From Bacteroidota bacterium (lineage in GTDB: Bacteria; Bacteroidota; Bacteroidia; UKL13-3), in contig JAUXUD010000053.1 in NCBI GenBank assembly GCA_030680835.1, positions 100,879-164,878 on the forward strand: a stretch of 64,000 nt of DNA, written 5' to 3'. A program made the translations under genes and the position numbers. Of this stretch, positions 28,460 to 37,131 are shown in pieces; positions within the stretch are counted from its first letter, which is position 1; every line of letters begins with the position of its first letter. The notes below the pieces were generated by a model. It saw only the letters and a program-made list of their open reading frames with translations. It had not been told where the DNA came from and made no database searches.

Positions 28460-29359
28460 ATGTTCTTAATAATATTAGGTATCGTGGCCTTTGTGGCTGC
28501 TGCCGTTGTGAGTAAAAATCCCCAGATTTCGAAGCTTGCCGTTGGAATAAGGGTGGCAGGTGTTGTTATGCTGGTTGCAGGTATTTCTACTTCCTGCTTT
28601 AAACAAATTGATGCCGGACATGTTGGGGTTAAAAGTTTGTTTGGTAAAGTGCAGGATGATGTACTGGAATCGGGTTTAAACTTTGTGAACCCATTGGTGG
28701 ACGTATACGAGGTGGATATCAAAACACTTAATTATACCATGAGTGGCGTACATGATGAAGGCGAAAAAGGAGGAGATGATGCCATCAGGGTACTGACTGC
28801 GGATGGATTAGAAGTTACCATTGATTTAACAGTATTGTATCGGGTAATGAGTGATGAAGCACCCCGGCTGATGCGGGAAGTGGGCAGGGATTATAAAGAC
28901 AAAATTGTGCGTCCGATTACCCGTACCAAAATCAGGGACAATGCAGTTTATTATGATGCGGTTGCACTCTATTCTTCAAAAAGAGATACTTTTCAAACCC
29001 GCATTTACAACAGTATTGAAAGTGATTTTAAAAAACGTGGATTAATTCTGGAACAATTGCTGGTGCGGAATATAACTTTACCGGCTTCTGTTAAAGCCAG
29101 TATCGAATCTAAAATTAATGCAGAGCAGGAAGCCCAGAAAATGCAGTTTGTATTGCAAAAAGAAAGACAGGAAGCAGACCGTAAAAGGGTAGAAGCACAA
29201 GGTATTGCCGATTACCAGAAAATAATCTCAAGCGGTTTGGGCGATAAACAATTACAATACGAAGCCATTAAAGCAAACCTCGAACTGGCAAAATCTCCCA
29301 ATGCTAAAATTATAATCCTGGGCAAAGGCAACAGCCCGCTTATTATCGATGGGAAATAG
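28460..29359 (+). CDS. SPFH/prohibitin-family membrane protein
   Basis: 299 residues. One or two N-terminal hydrophobic segments (residues 1-15 and 29-47) anchor it. The band-7 domain follows: IDAGHVGVKSLFGKV, LESGLNFVNPLVDVYEVDI, VLTADGLEVTIDLTVLYRV, and RGLILEQLLVRNITLPASVKASIESKINAEQ. Then comes a coiled coil (AEQEAQKMQFVLQKERQEADRK, split by alanines). The family forms large membrane-bound rings that protect or scaffold membrane proteins. It stands alone. Confidence 0.9.
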   Translation: MFLIILGIVAFVAAAVVSKNPQISKLAVGIRVAGVVMLVAGISTSCFKQIDAGHVGVKSLFGKVQDDVLESGLNFVNPLVDVYEVDIKTLNYTMSGVHDEGEKGGDDAIRVLTADGLEVTIDLTVLYRVMSDEAPRLMREVGRDYKDKIVRPITRTKIRDNAVYYDAVALYSSKRDTFQTRIYNSIESDFKKRGLILEQLLVRNITLPASVKASIESKINAEQEAQKMQFVLQKERQEADRKRVEAQGIADYQKIISSGLGDKQLQYEAIKANLELAKSPNAKIIILGKGNSPLIIDGK

Positions 29360-29416
29360 CTAGAATCAGAACCCAGAATCAAGATGCGAGAAAAGAGAAA
29401 TAATTTCATTATTAAA

Positions 29417-29556
29417 ACTCATACCTAATATTTAATATCTAATAACTAATGACTAATACATCGTACATTGTACATCGTACATCGTACATCGTACATTGTA
29501 CATCGTACATCGTACATTGTACATTGTAATTCGTACATCGTAATTCGTAATTAAAA
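29417..29556. repeat. Heptad-repeat island D (composite, 20 units)
   Basis: Twenty 7-bp units in unbroken phase, ending exactly at the start codon of the next gene. Units 1-6 follow the word NNTAATA (for example CCTAATA, TCTAATA, ACTAATA); units 7-19 follow CATCGTA/CATTGTA/ATTCGTA. The weaker sequence from 29360 also suggests 7-bp spacing (AGAATCA, GAATCAA). Confidence 0.9.
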
Positions 29557-30609
29557 ATGCGCTATAGCAAACATCAACTACATACATTCACAAGTTCTGT
29601 TTTTATAAAATGTGGCATGAGCCGGGAAGATGCCTTGCAGGCGGCTGATGTATTACTGGCATCCGATTTAAGAGGCATCGATTCGCATGGAGTTGCCCGT
29701 TTGGTTGGCTATATTAGATTATGGGAGGCCGGACGTGCCAATATGCAGCCGGCTCATAAGATTATTCATGAAACCCCTTCAACGGCAACCCTGGATGCAG
29801 ATGCAGGTTTGGGTTTGGTGATTGCACCAAAAGCCATGCAAATAGCCATTGAAAAGGCTAAAAATGTGGGAACAGGTTGGGTAGCTATTCAAAACTCAAA
29901 TCACTTTGGAATTGCAGCTTACCATGCCATGCTTGCCTTGCCACATGATATGATTGGTATAAGCATGACCAATGCAAGTCCGCTGGTTGCCCCAACATTT
30001 TCTAAAGAACGGATGCTGGGAACCAACCCCATTTGTATAGCAGTTCCTGCTCAAAAACACCAGCCGTTTATTTTAGATATGGCCACCTCCAATGCAGCCA
30101 ATGGCAAGCTGGAAATTGCACAGCGGGTAAATAAACCGGTTCCGCCGGGTTGGGTTCAAACCGCAACAGGCAAAGAAAGTACCGATGCCAATGAGGTGAA
30201 AAACGGAGGTTCTTTAATGCCATTAGGTGGACATAAAGGTTATGGATTGGGAGCTGCGGTGGATATATTAAGTGCAGTATTATCGGGGGCGAATTACGGC
30301 CCCTGGGTTCCGCCATTTGTTACTTTTTTAAATCCATTGGATGAACTGCCCGGAAAAGGTATCGGACATTTTGTGGGAGCCATGCGCATTGATGCATTCA
30401 GGCCGGCAGATGAATTTAAAAAACACATGGATAACTGGATTTCCCGCTTTAAAAACGCAGAAAGAATTGACCCGGATCAGGAAGTATTGATACCCGGTGA
30501 ACCTGAATACAGAATGATGCTTGAAAGAGATACAAACGGTATTCCATTGAATGATAAAGTAGTAAAGGATTTGCAGGATTTGGGCAAGAAATTTGATATT
30601 CAGCTATAA
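29557..30609 (+). CDS. Ldh2/MDH2-family malate/L-sulfolactate-type dehydrogenase
   Basis: 350 residues of the non-Rossmann NAD(P)-dependent 2-hydroxyacid dehydrogenase family (malate, L-lactate, ureidoglycolate, sulfolactate). Signatures: ASDLRGIDSHGVARL near residue 40, with the catalytic His; NSNHFGIAAYHA near 113; MTNASPLVAPTF; LGTNPICIAVPA; and the late GGHKGYGLGAAVDILS. Cytosolic. Substrate cannot be told from sequence. Its start codon directly abuts a 140-bp heptad array, leaving no conventional leader, and its end overlaps the convergent corA gene by 6 bp. Confidence 0.9.
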   Translation: MRYSKHQLHTFTSSVFIKCGMSREDALQAADVLLASDLRGIDSHGVARLVGYIRLWEAGRANMQPAHKIIHETPSTATLDADAGLGLVIAPKAMQIAIEKAKNVGTGWVAIQNSNHFGIAAYHAMLALPHDMIGISMTNASPLVAPTFSKERMLGTNPICIAVPAQKHQPFILDMATSNAANGKLEIAQRVNKPVPPGWVQTATGKESTDANEVKNGGSLMPLGGHKGYGLGAAVDILSAVLSGANYGPWVPPFVTFLNPLDELPGKGIGHFVGAMRIDAFRPADEFKKHMDNWISRFKNAERIDPDQEVLIPGEPEYRMMLERDTNGIPLNDKVVKDLQDLGKKFDIQL

Positions 30610-31503
30610 CCAGTTTCTTCGTTTAAACCATTGAAAAATGATTACCGTGATTAAAAGCATTACCAGCATTACAACAGGATAGCCATATTTCTCGCTTAAT
30701 TCGGGCATATAGTGAAAGTTCATTCCATAGATACCTACTATAAAAGTAAGGGGCAAAAAGAAAGCAGAAAACGCCGTTAAAATCCGCATCACTTCATTGG
30801 TTTTCTGAGATGAAAGTGAGATATACAAATTCAGCAAACTGGCAATACTATCGTGCATGGCATCTGTAAATGTTTCAATATGCACATAATAATCATGCAT
30901 ATCTTCATAAAATGAATTTCTTTTATGCGACACAATTAATGAATCAACCACAGATTTACTGAGCACATTTAAACGCTTGATTAAATAGGTCCTACGTTTA
31001 ATAATATATAGTTTTTTCAATAGGTCAGGCACCCGTTTTTTAACAAATATTTTAGATTCATAAAAATCAATTTCCTTATCAATTGCCATCAGGGGTTTAT
31101 CAAAACTTTCCAATACATTTTTCAACAATTTGCATACAATATCAAAGGGAGATTTTACAGCAATATTTTTCGCATATTTATTCCCAACATGTTCAATAAC
31201 CTGTGCCTGACTTCTATGAATTGTTAGCAGGAAATCTTTATTATAAAAAATAGCTATTTTTCGGGTTAGTTCCTGAAAATTATCCGCATCGGCTTTGCAG
31301 TTGGGATCAAAATACCGGATAATCATAAAATGATAATCGTCAAATACTTCAAATTTGGGTAAGTGTTCAGGCTGCAAACAATCAATCACGGCTGCCTGTG
31401 GCAACTTGTATTTAACAGCCATTGCCGACAAATCCACATCTGTTGCATTAAAAACATCAATCCATTCAAAAGAATATCCTTTATTTGTAAAACTAGACAG
31501 CAT
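30604..31503 (-). CDS. corA: CorA-family magnesium/divalent cation channel
   Basis: 299 residues. A large cytosolic N-terminal domain with long helices is followed by two C-terminal transmembrane segments. The first ends in the invariant pore-mouth GMN motif (IVGIYGMNFHYMPEL); the second is PVVMLVMLLITVIIFQWF with a basic end (KRRNWL). This is the CorA pentamer architecture for Mg2+ (sometimes Co2+ or Ni2+) uptake. The stop codon region overlaps that of the convergent dehydrogenase gene. Confidence 0.93.
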   Translation of the reverse strand: MLSSFTNKGYSFEWIDVFNATDVDLSAMAVKYKLPQAAVIDCLQPEHLPKFEVFDDYHFMIIRYFDPNCKADADNFQELTRKIAIFYNKDFLLTIHRSQAQVIEHVGNKYAKNIAVKSPFDIVCKLLKNVLESFDKPLMAIDKEIDFYESKIFVKKRVPDLLKKLYIIKRRTYLIKRLNVLSKSVVDSLIVSHKRNSFYEDMHDYYVHIETFTDAMHDSIASLLNLYISLSSQKTNEVMRILTAFSAFFLPLTFIVGIYGMNFHYMPELSEKYGYPVVMLVMLLITVIIFQWFKRRNWL

Positions 31504-31518
31504 AATTAAATATATTTT

Positions 31519-34158
31519 ATGAAAAACCCGGGTCTGAAATTTAAGGCAATTTATAGGATTGTATTCATTTTATTGATATACCATTTTCAACTGAATGCAC
31601 AAACTTTTAAACCTAAGAACGGCGGGGTTTGTTTTCGGTTTGATGATTACCAAAGCGTAGCCAATCTGGATAAAGTTCGTAATGTATTCAACAAACATGG
31701 TGTAAAGTTTACTTATGCCCTCAATTCGTCTATTGGTGAGCTCATGGGGGATGAATCATACTGGACCATGCTTAAAACGATTGCTGCTGATGGGCATGAA
31801 CTTGCCGACCAGTCGCCCAGTGATGTATCTCATTATATTGATGTGGGTTCGTCTTCTGAAGCACTCACTTATTCAAGCAGATCAGGCGTTGATCATGTAA
31901 ATTCAACCGCAAAACGAGTTTGTTTAAAATATACATTGCTTACATCAAACGGTTCAGGCGATGAAGGTAAAATTGATATTACGGGTAATATGATTATCAG
32001 TAAAACTGCCGGGGAATTTGCTTTTAGCAAGCTCATTAATTTAAGATATACTACCCATTTTTTTATTCCGGCTTTGAATAAACTGGTAACTTTTATCGAT
32101 TTACGAAATGCAAATCCGAACGATGTAGATACGGCTTATGTAAAGTCATTTTGGAAAGAAGATATTGATTTAGGGACATTAAACAATACGGATTACAAGA
32201 AAATCACTCCCTATGAAATGACCATTGATAAAGAAGGGATACAAATAATGGCTGAACACAGCCTCAAAGTTTTTGGTCGCCATAATATCGCTTTACCGGT
32301 AACATTTATTCATCCCGGAGGAGCACATCCTTATATTACTCCTAAAAACTTAAAAGAAGCACTCACCCCTATGGGGTATCAGGGTGGGGGTTCGTATCCC
32401 GTTGTGATAAATGCAATAACCGATTATAACCCAATGGGAGAAAAACAATTCAGTTTGCAAGGGGGTAATTTCACTCCGGAGTTTAGTTCCGTTCCGGAAA
32501 TGAAAACAAGTATTGCAAATCTGATTGCCAAAAATGTAGTTTTGGTTTCAATCAATCATTTCACCGCACTGGGAGCCATTTATACCTTCGATCAAATGCT
32601 TGTAAACCTCGAAGCAATTATAGTTTGGTGTAAAGCCAACGGAATAAAAATAGATACATATAAAAGCTGGAACACCTATCTTACTTCGGATTTTTACGAT
32701 CAAACGGATGATGTGTTTCCTCCCCTGCAAAACGATTTCAATGCCGATAATATTCCGGATGGTTTAAACATGGCAAACCCGGGTTTTCTGGATAAAATAA
32801 ATGGCACATCCTATAGCAACAGTGTTTGTTTTAAAGTAAGCACTGTGGGCAATGTTTTTAATATAAATGATTTGGCCGGTTTGAGCCGGGGTAAGAATAC
32901 TTTTTACATGTCGACACGCGGAGGTGCCAACATTTATGATTATTTTAATGTAGTAATTGATATGCCCGAAAAAGGTTTAACCCGAACGTATAATGTAATG
33001 GCCAATTCAGCACCTTATACCGAACGTTCATTTGATTTTGAAGTGCCCTATGGGGTTACTTATATTAATGTATCGGTTAATTATCAAACCGATAAGGCAC
33101 AGGTTTGCTTTTTAAGCGGAATCAAAATAAAATCTGCTGCAAAACCCACTGCTAAATTACAACCCATTGAGCGCAAACAAAATGAAGCATTTGCTCCCAT
33201 AAGTCTGCTTGGCAAAGGAGCCTGCAATGGCTATACACAGGCACAGTTAATCTGGAGCATTTTAAAAAAACCAGTTTATTTAAATGCAGCCATTACATCA
33301 AATAATATGTTGCAATTGAACCCACTCAGCAACAAGTTCTGGGTGGGAACCGACTCCATGCAATTGCGGGTTGCAACAACAGATAATAAAGCCGATACCG
33401 CCTGGTTGTTTATCCGTTCCATTCCTGCTAAAAGTTGCAAAGGGCAATATACGGATATCAGCATGAATGCCGATACCTCTGACAAATCATACAGTTGGGG
33501 AGCCGCACCTGCAGACACCAGCCTTGTAAATACATCAAGCACCATCGTACGGGTTAACCCAACGCAAAACACCACATACACACTTACGGTTACCAATATA
33601 AATAACAATACAACAGCACATAACGTATTGCTAAATTTACTGGATTCTAAAATCACAAGTGGTCCCTATGAAACCAAACATTTTAACGGTGCCAACAGTG
33701 TAAGTTTTACTTTAAACTATCCTGCTTACTACACGGTTAATATGTATCAAATTCCGCAAGCCGCTTTAACTGTGGGTATCAGTGGTAAAACGGTAACATT
33801 AACCAGAAGTCCCACATTTACCGGTAATCTTGAAGCAAAACTGTTTGTAACAACTCCTGCCTGTGATGCCACTATCCATACGCTGATTGGTACCACATTC
33901 GGAGTAGGTATAAAAGATGATATTGAAAAACAATCCCCACAAGTTTTTCCGAATCCGTTTTCAGATATTATTTACATTAAAAATTTGCAATCAGGTTCAG
34001 GCGTTATAGAAATATTTGACTTGAATGGACAATTAGTAAAGTCGATGCAGGTACAAAGTGAACAACCTGAAATACAGGTTGCCGAACTGAAGCCGGGTTT
34101 TTATGTGTTACGTTTTACACAGGGTGAAGCCATCTATATCACCAAAATAATTAAATAA
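31519..34158 (+). CDS. Secreted polysaccharide deacetylase-like protein with T9SS tail
   Basis: 879 residues. Signal peptide (residues 1-25) then a degenerate NodB-like fold: CFRFDDYQS supplies the two Asp of motif 1, and GVKFTYALN follows. Motif 2, normally NH(T/S)xxH, reads ELADQSPSDVSHY, so the first His ligand is Gln unless the pattern is shifted. A ~100-residue beta insertion follows, then VTFIHPGGAHPY and VLVSINHFTALG, which may be motifs 3 and 5. The rest is Ig-like plus a T9SS tail (QVFPNPFSDIIYI). Either a divergent deacetylase or a non-catalytic sugar-binding relative. Confidence 0.65.
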   Translation: MKNPGLKFKAIYRIVFILLIYHFQLNAQTFKPKNGGVCFRFDDYQSVANLDKVRNVFNKHGVKFTYALNSSIGELMGDESYWTMLKTIAADGHELADQSPSDVSHYIDVGSSSEALTYSSRSGVDHVNSTAKRVCLKYTLLTSNGSGDEGKIDITGNMIISKTAGEFAFSKLINLRYTTHFFIPALNKLVTFIDLRNANPNDVDTAYVKSFWKEDIDLGTLNNTDYKKITPYEMTIDKEGIQIMAEHSLKVFGRHNIALPVTFIHPGGAHPYITPKNLKEALTPMGYQGGGSYPVVINAITDYNPMGEKQFSLQGGNFTPEFSSVPEMKTSIANLIAKNVVLVSINHFTALGAIYTFDQMLVNLEAIIVWCKANGIKIDTYKSWNTYLTSDFYDQTDDVFPPLQNDFNADNIPDGLNMANPGFLDKINGTSYSNSVCFKVSTVGNVFNINDLAGLSRGKNTFYMSTRGGANIYDYFNVVIDMPEKGLTRTYNVMANSAPYTERSFDFEVPYGVTYINVSVNYQTDKAQVCFLSGIKIKSAAKPTAKLQPIERKQNEAFAPISLLGKGACNGYTQAQLIWSILKKPVYLNAAITSNNMLQLNPLSNKFWVGTDSMQLRVATTDNKADTAWLFIRSIPAKSCKGQYTDISMNADTSDKSYSWGAAPADTSLVNTSSTIVRVNPTQNTTYTLTVTNINNNTTAHNVLLNLLDSKITSGPYETKHFNGANSVSFTLNYPAYYTVNMYQIPQAALTVGISGKTVTLTRSPTFTGNLEAKLFVTTPACDATIHTLIGTTFGVGIKDDIEKQSPQVFPNPFSDIIYIKNLQSGSGVIEIFDLNGQLVKSMQVQSEQPEIQVAELKPGFYVLRFTQGEAIYITKIIK

Positions 34159-34163
34159 AAAAA

Positions 34164-34187
34164 GACGCGAACCATCGCGTCTTTTTT
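34164..34187. terminator. Bidirectional rho-independent terminator
   Basis: GACGCGA (34164-34170) pairs with TCGCGTC (34175-34181) across a 4-nt loop. A-tracts precede it and T6 follows, so it works on both strands: for the deacetylase-like gene (+) and tRNA-Cys (-). Confidence 0.85.
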
Positions 34188-34188
34188 G

Positions 34189-34259
34189 AGGTGCCGAGCA
34201 GATTCGAACTGCTGTAGAGGCTTTTGCAGAGCCTTGCCTAGCCGCTCGGCCACGGCACC
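34189..34259 (-). tRNA. tRNA-Cys (anticodon GCA)
   Basis: 71 nt. The 7-bp acceptor stem GGTGCCG/CGGCACC has discriminator U, as expected for tRNA-Cys. The D arm contains GGCCGAGCGGCTAGGC. The anticodon loop is CTGCAAA with anticodon GCA. The T arm is CAGCAGTTCGAATCTGCTC-like with the TTCGAAT loop. CCA is not encoded. A TATATTTG promoter lies just upstream and a terminator just downstream. Confidence 0.95.
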
Positions 34260-34271
34260 CTGTGGACAGGG

Positions 34272-34279
34272 CAAATATA
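34272..34279 (-). promoter_or_regulatory. tRNA-Cys promoter -7 box
   Basis: TATATTTG on the minus strand, matching TAnnTTTG, 12 bp before the mature tRNA 5' end. Confidence 0.6.
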
Positions 34280-34303
34280 GTTTATTTTTTTATTTGGAAA
34301 AGC

Positions 34304-35968
34304 CTATTCTAAAATCAGTATTTTATTTTTTGCAATTAAACCCTGATTCTTATCAGTTAACAGTAATCCATAAAATCCATTTACCAACTGTAAATCCCTG
34401 GCTGAAAAGCTAAAAAAGTTGAATCCATAGTTCATGTTCAGGATTATTTTTTTACTTTCTGAACCATTTAAATGATAAAAAACCAGTTGCATTTCCATGG
34501 GTGCTCCATAATGATAAAAAGAAACTGTGAAATTTTGTTGTATCGGGTTGGGTAAAATTTGCAAAATATGTTCGGTTGCAAAAGCAGCCGGGAGTTCTTT
34601 TCCGGTAATTTTTTCATAAATATACGAAGCCGAAGGAACTCCCCAACCCAGCAGGGTATCTGGTGCAAAAGCCTGATTGCCGCTCTCCTTAATCAATTCA
34701 AACAGTTGCATGTTTTTTAAAGAATCCGAAACCTGCCACATGCATGCGGCAAATCCTGCAACCAATGGGCATGCAAAAGAAGTACCGCTTCCCTCCCTTA
34801 AATCACCATCTGTATAGAGTATAGTTGTGTTGCCTCCCATTGCGGCAACATCCGGTTTAATTCTGCCATCGTAACTAGGTCCTTTGCTGCTAAAATAAAC
34901 ATATTGTTCCCGCTCATCAACGGCCCCAACGGCCAAACAACTATCGGCATCAGCAGGCGCGGTAATATACTGCCAGGCTCCATCACCCTCGTTTCCGGCT
35001 GCACTCACCACTAAAATTCCTTTTGAGGCCGCATAATTCGCAGCAATGCTCACAATCGTTGTCTTGCCATCCATTTCATCATAGGTATGGCTCGCACCAT
35101 ACGTAAATTTTGTGGCATAACCCAATGAAGAACTGATTATATCGGCTCCCAAACTATCGGCCCATTCTGCTGCAAAGAACCAGTTAATTTCCTCCAGAAT
35201 TCCTTCACGACTCATATCTTCAGTTACCGCTAAAGCAAAGGAGGCGTCGTAGGCTGAACCAAAAAAATTGGGAGGCATATAAGATCCTATTAATGAAAAA
35301 GTCATGCAGCCATGTTCCCCATCACTGCCTGTTTCAAAGACAGTTCTGCTGTCAACAAAATTTTTGCTTGCTATGAACCTGTTTTCCTTAAATATGCGCT
35401 GAAAGGGAAACAGCGTATTTGCATTTGTGAAACCATTGTCGAAAATAGCTATTAGTTTCCCTTTACCTGTAAAGCCCTGCGCATGCAATTTATCCAGTTC
35501 AAGCATGTTTAGCTGTGTTGAGCTGCTGAGACCAAATGCACTTTGTGTTTGTAAAAGGCTTACGGGTTTTGAAATGCGGTAGGGGAGTGGCTCTATTTTT
35601 TTTACGAATGGCAGATTACCCAGACTGAATAATTGCTTTTGATTTGATTCAACTACAATTGCATTGAGCCAGCGGCTTGAACCCATAATTTTAATATGTC
35701 TTTGCGAAATAATCCGGATATAATGATCGGAAACCGGATAGTCCGTTTCACTTAATAAGATGCCCTGCCTTGCCCTGCGTAAAATGCTTCTTGCTGATAA
35801 AGCGGGGATTTTATTTTCATTAAAAACAGCAGGTTTATCCTTGAAATATATGAGGTAATAATTTTCATGCCCTTTGTTTGAATCTTGTTTTATAAGGTAT
35901 GTACTTACCTTTTTGTTTTGGGCAAAGGCAATGTTTACCAGCAAAAATAAGAGTCCGAAAATTCGCAT
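34304..35968 (-). CDS. Secreted subtilisin-like (S8) serine protease with T9SS tail
   Basis: 554 residues. Signal peptide (MRIFGLLFLLVNIAFAQ), an inhibitor-like propeptide to about residue 135, then the S8 domain with a complete triad: D177 in LIAIFDNGF, H219 in GEHGCMTFS and S397 in GSGTSFACPLVA, plus oxyanion N326 in VSAAGNEG. The C-terminus is a T9SS sorting domain (LQILPNPIQQNFTVSFY). An active exported endopeptidase is expected. It is monocistronic and divergent from the DUF4920 lipoprotein gene. Unlike the large subtilase at 21353, its catalytic Asp is normal. Confidence 0.92.
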   Translation of the reverse strand: MRIFGLLFLLVNIAFAQNKKVSTYLIKQDSNKGHENYYLIYFKDKPAVFNENKIPALSARSILRRARQGILLSETDYPVSDHYIRIISQRHIKIMGSSRWLNAIVVESNQKQLFSLGNLPFVKKIEPLPYRISKPVSLLQTQSAFGLSSSTQLNMLELDKLHAQGFTGKGKLIAIFDNGFTNANTLFPFQRIFKENRFIASKNFVDSRTVFETGSDGEHGCMTFSLIGSYMPPNFFGSAYDASFALAVTEDMSREGILEEINWFFAAEWADSLGADIISSSLGYATKFTYGASHTYDEMDGKTTIVSIAANYAASKGILVVSAAGNEGDGAWQYITAPADADSCLAVGAVDEREQYVYFSSKGPSYDGRIKPDVAAMGGNTTILYTDGDLREGSGTSFACPLVAGFAACMWQVSDSLKNMQLFELIKESGNQAFAPDTLLGWGVPSASYIYEKITGKELPAAFATEHILQILPNPIQQNFTVSFYHYGAPMEMQLVFYHLNGSESKKIILNMNYGFNFFSFSARDLQLVNGFYGLLLTDKNQGLIAKNKILILE

Positions 35969-36002
35969 GTTTTAAAAATAGGGAAAAAGTTTGAATAAAT
36001 TG

Positions 36003-36010
36003 TATTTTTG
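36003..36010 (+). promoter_or_regulatory. Promoter -7 box of the DUF4920 gene
   Basis: TATTTTTG matches TAnnTTTG and lies 14 bp before the first possible start codon, giving a very short leader. Confidence 0.5.
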
Positions 36011-36024
36011 GCCTCTAAATTAAT

Positions 36025-36549
36025 ATGAATCCAATGAAAAAAATGTTTGTTTTTGCCACAGTAGCCTTTTTTTTATTTTCCTGTGGAAATGGAAATCAGG
36101 GTAAGGCACCTGCTGCCGATTCGTTACAGGGAGCTCCAATTGCTGATACTTCATCCGTTTCAGCACAATTTTTTGGTGAAAAAATTACAGATGAGGGTGC
36201 CATTTCCCTTTCTGAATTGAAAACTCAAATGGGTGATAAAAAAGAAATGAATGTGAAGTTGGTGGGTGAAATCGAATCGGTTTGCCAGAAAAAGGGATGC
36301 TGGATGAAAATTAAAAATGATGCCGGTGACATCATTCATGTAACGTTTAAAGATTACGGATTTTTTATGCCTAAAGATGCATCCGGCAGAACTGCTATTA
36401 TGGAGGGTATCGCAAAAATTGAAGAAACCAGTGTAGCCGATTTGCAGGAATATGCCAAAGATGCAAATAAAAGTGAGCAAGAAGTAGCCGCAATAAAAGA
36501 GCCTAAAACAGAACTGACTTTTGAAGCCAAAGGAGTTATCATAAAATAA
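36025..36549 (+). CDS. DUF4920 lipoprotein
   Basis: 174 residues (or 171 from the ATG at 36034). A lipoprotein signal peptide ends FFLFSC-GNGN, with Cys as lipidation site. The mature domain (about 50-174) matches DUF4920: a small beta-barrel with EIESVCQKKGCWMKI, VTFKDYGFFMPKD and VEGxA-like MEGIAKIEE. The paired cysteines in VCQKKGCW are conserved in the family; function unknown, metal or redox sensing has not been shown. A terminator follows within 20 bp. Confidence 0.88.
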   Translation: MNPMKKMFVFATVAFFLFSCGNGNQGKAPAADSLQGAPIADTSSVSAQFFGEKITDEGAISLSELKTQMGDKKEMNVKLVGEIESVCQKKGCWMKIKNDAGDIIHVTFKDYGFFMPKDASGRTAIMEGIAKIEETSVADLQEYAKDANKSEQEVAAIKEPKTELTFEAKGVIIK

Positions 36550-36567
36550 TTTTATTGAAATAAAAGC

Positions 36568-36606
36568 ACTGCTCTTTGTGTTTACAATGCAGGGAGCAGT
36601 TTTTTT
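36568..36606 (+). terminator. Rho-independent terminator overlapping the next gene's leader
   Basis: ACTGCTC (36568-36574) pairs with GAGCAGT (36594-36600), followed at once by T6. The T run ends at 36606, one base before a potential ATG and 10 bp before the preferred start of the CxxCH protein. Confidence 0.7.
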
Positions 36607-36615
36607 ATGTTTACT

Positions 36616-37131
36616 ATGAAAAACATAATAATCGGATTTTTAAGCATTTTTACATTATTGATGATTGCAGAAGCATGTACATCAATTGATGATAAAGCCA
36701 AAGCAAATGTTGAAATTAAACGGCAGGACAGCCTGAAAGCAATTGCAAAAAAAGACTCTATAGAAGCATGTACCAAAACCATTATGGATCCCAATAATCC
36801 CAAACCCATGGCATTGTTGATGCGTGTGCAAGCCGCCAATGCCGATAGCATGCATCAGCAGTTATTAAGGGGCGAAAAATTGGATTCCAATCAATATCCT
36901 TTTATTCATTTTTATCTGGTTGAACCCACAGACCCAAAGGTTTTGGAACCCCAGTTTTTTGAAAATGCCAGAACTTTTAAAAGAGCATATGAAGAAGTGT
37001 TCACACACCCAACAGCCCAAAAGAAATTTTATAATATCATGATAAACGGCTGCATAAAATGTCACGAAAAATATTGCAGCGGACCGTTGAAACGTATTCG
37101 GAAATTTCCTATCGGTACATCACCTCTTTAA
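36616..37131 (+). CDS. Exported protein with C-terminal CxxCH haem-type motif
   Basis: 171 residues from the ATG at 36616 (MKNIIIGFLSIFTLLMIAEAC); an ATG 9 bp upstream is possible. The Cys at the end of the hydrophobic segment may be a weak lipobox (AEAC). A charged helical linker follows. Near the C-terminus NGCIKCHEKYC carries a CxxCH site for covalent haem c, and a distal Met or His ligand is not obvious. DUF3365-like haem sensors have a comparable layout. Its 3' end overlaps convergent pdhB by 23 bp. Confidence 0.65.
   Translation: MKNIIIGFLSIFTLLMIAEACTSIDDKAKANVEIKRQDSLKAIAKKDSIEACTKTIMDPNNPKPMALLMRVQAANADSMHQQLLRGEKLDSNQYPFIHFYLVEPTDPKVLEPQFFENARTFKRAYEEVFTHPTAQKKFYNIMINGCIKCHEKYCSGPLKRIRKFPIGTSPL

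Noticed and set aside
29417..29556. CRISPR-like direct repeats
   Set aside because: Units are 7 bp and contiguous, with no spacers of uniform length and no cas genes nearby.
34189..34259. tRNA-Cys as integration site of a nearby island
   Set aside because: The neighbours are a terminator and ordinary T9SS genes with no integrase or duplicated 3' tRNA end next to it.
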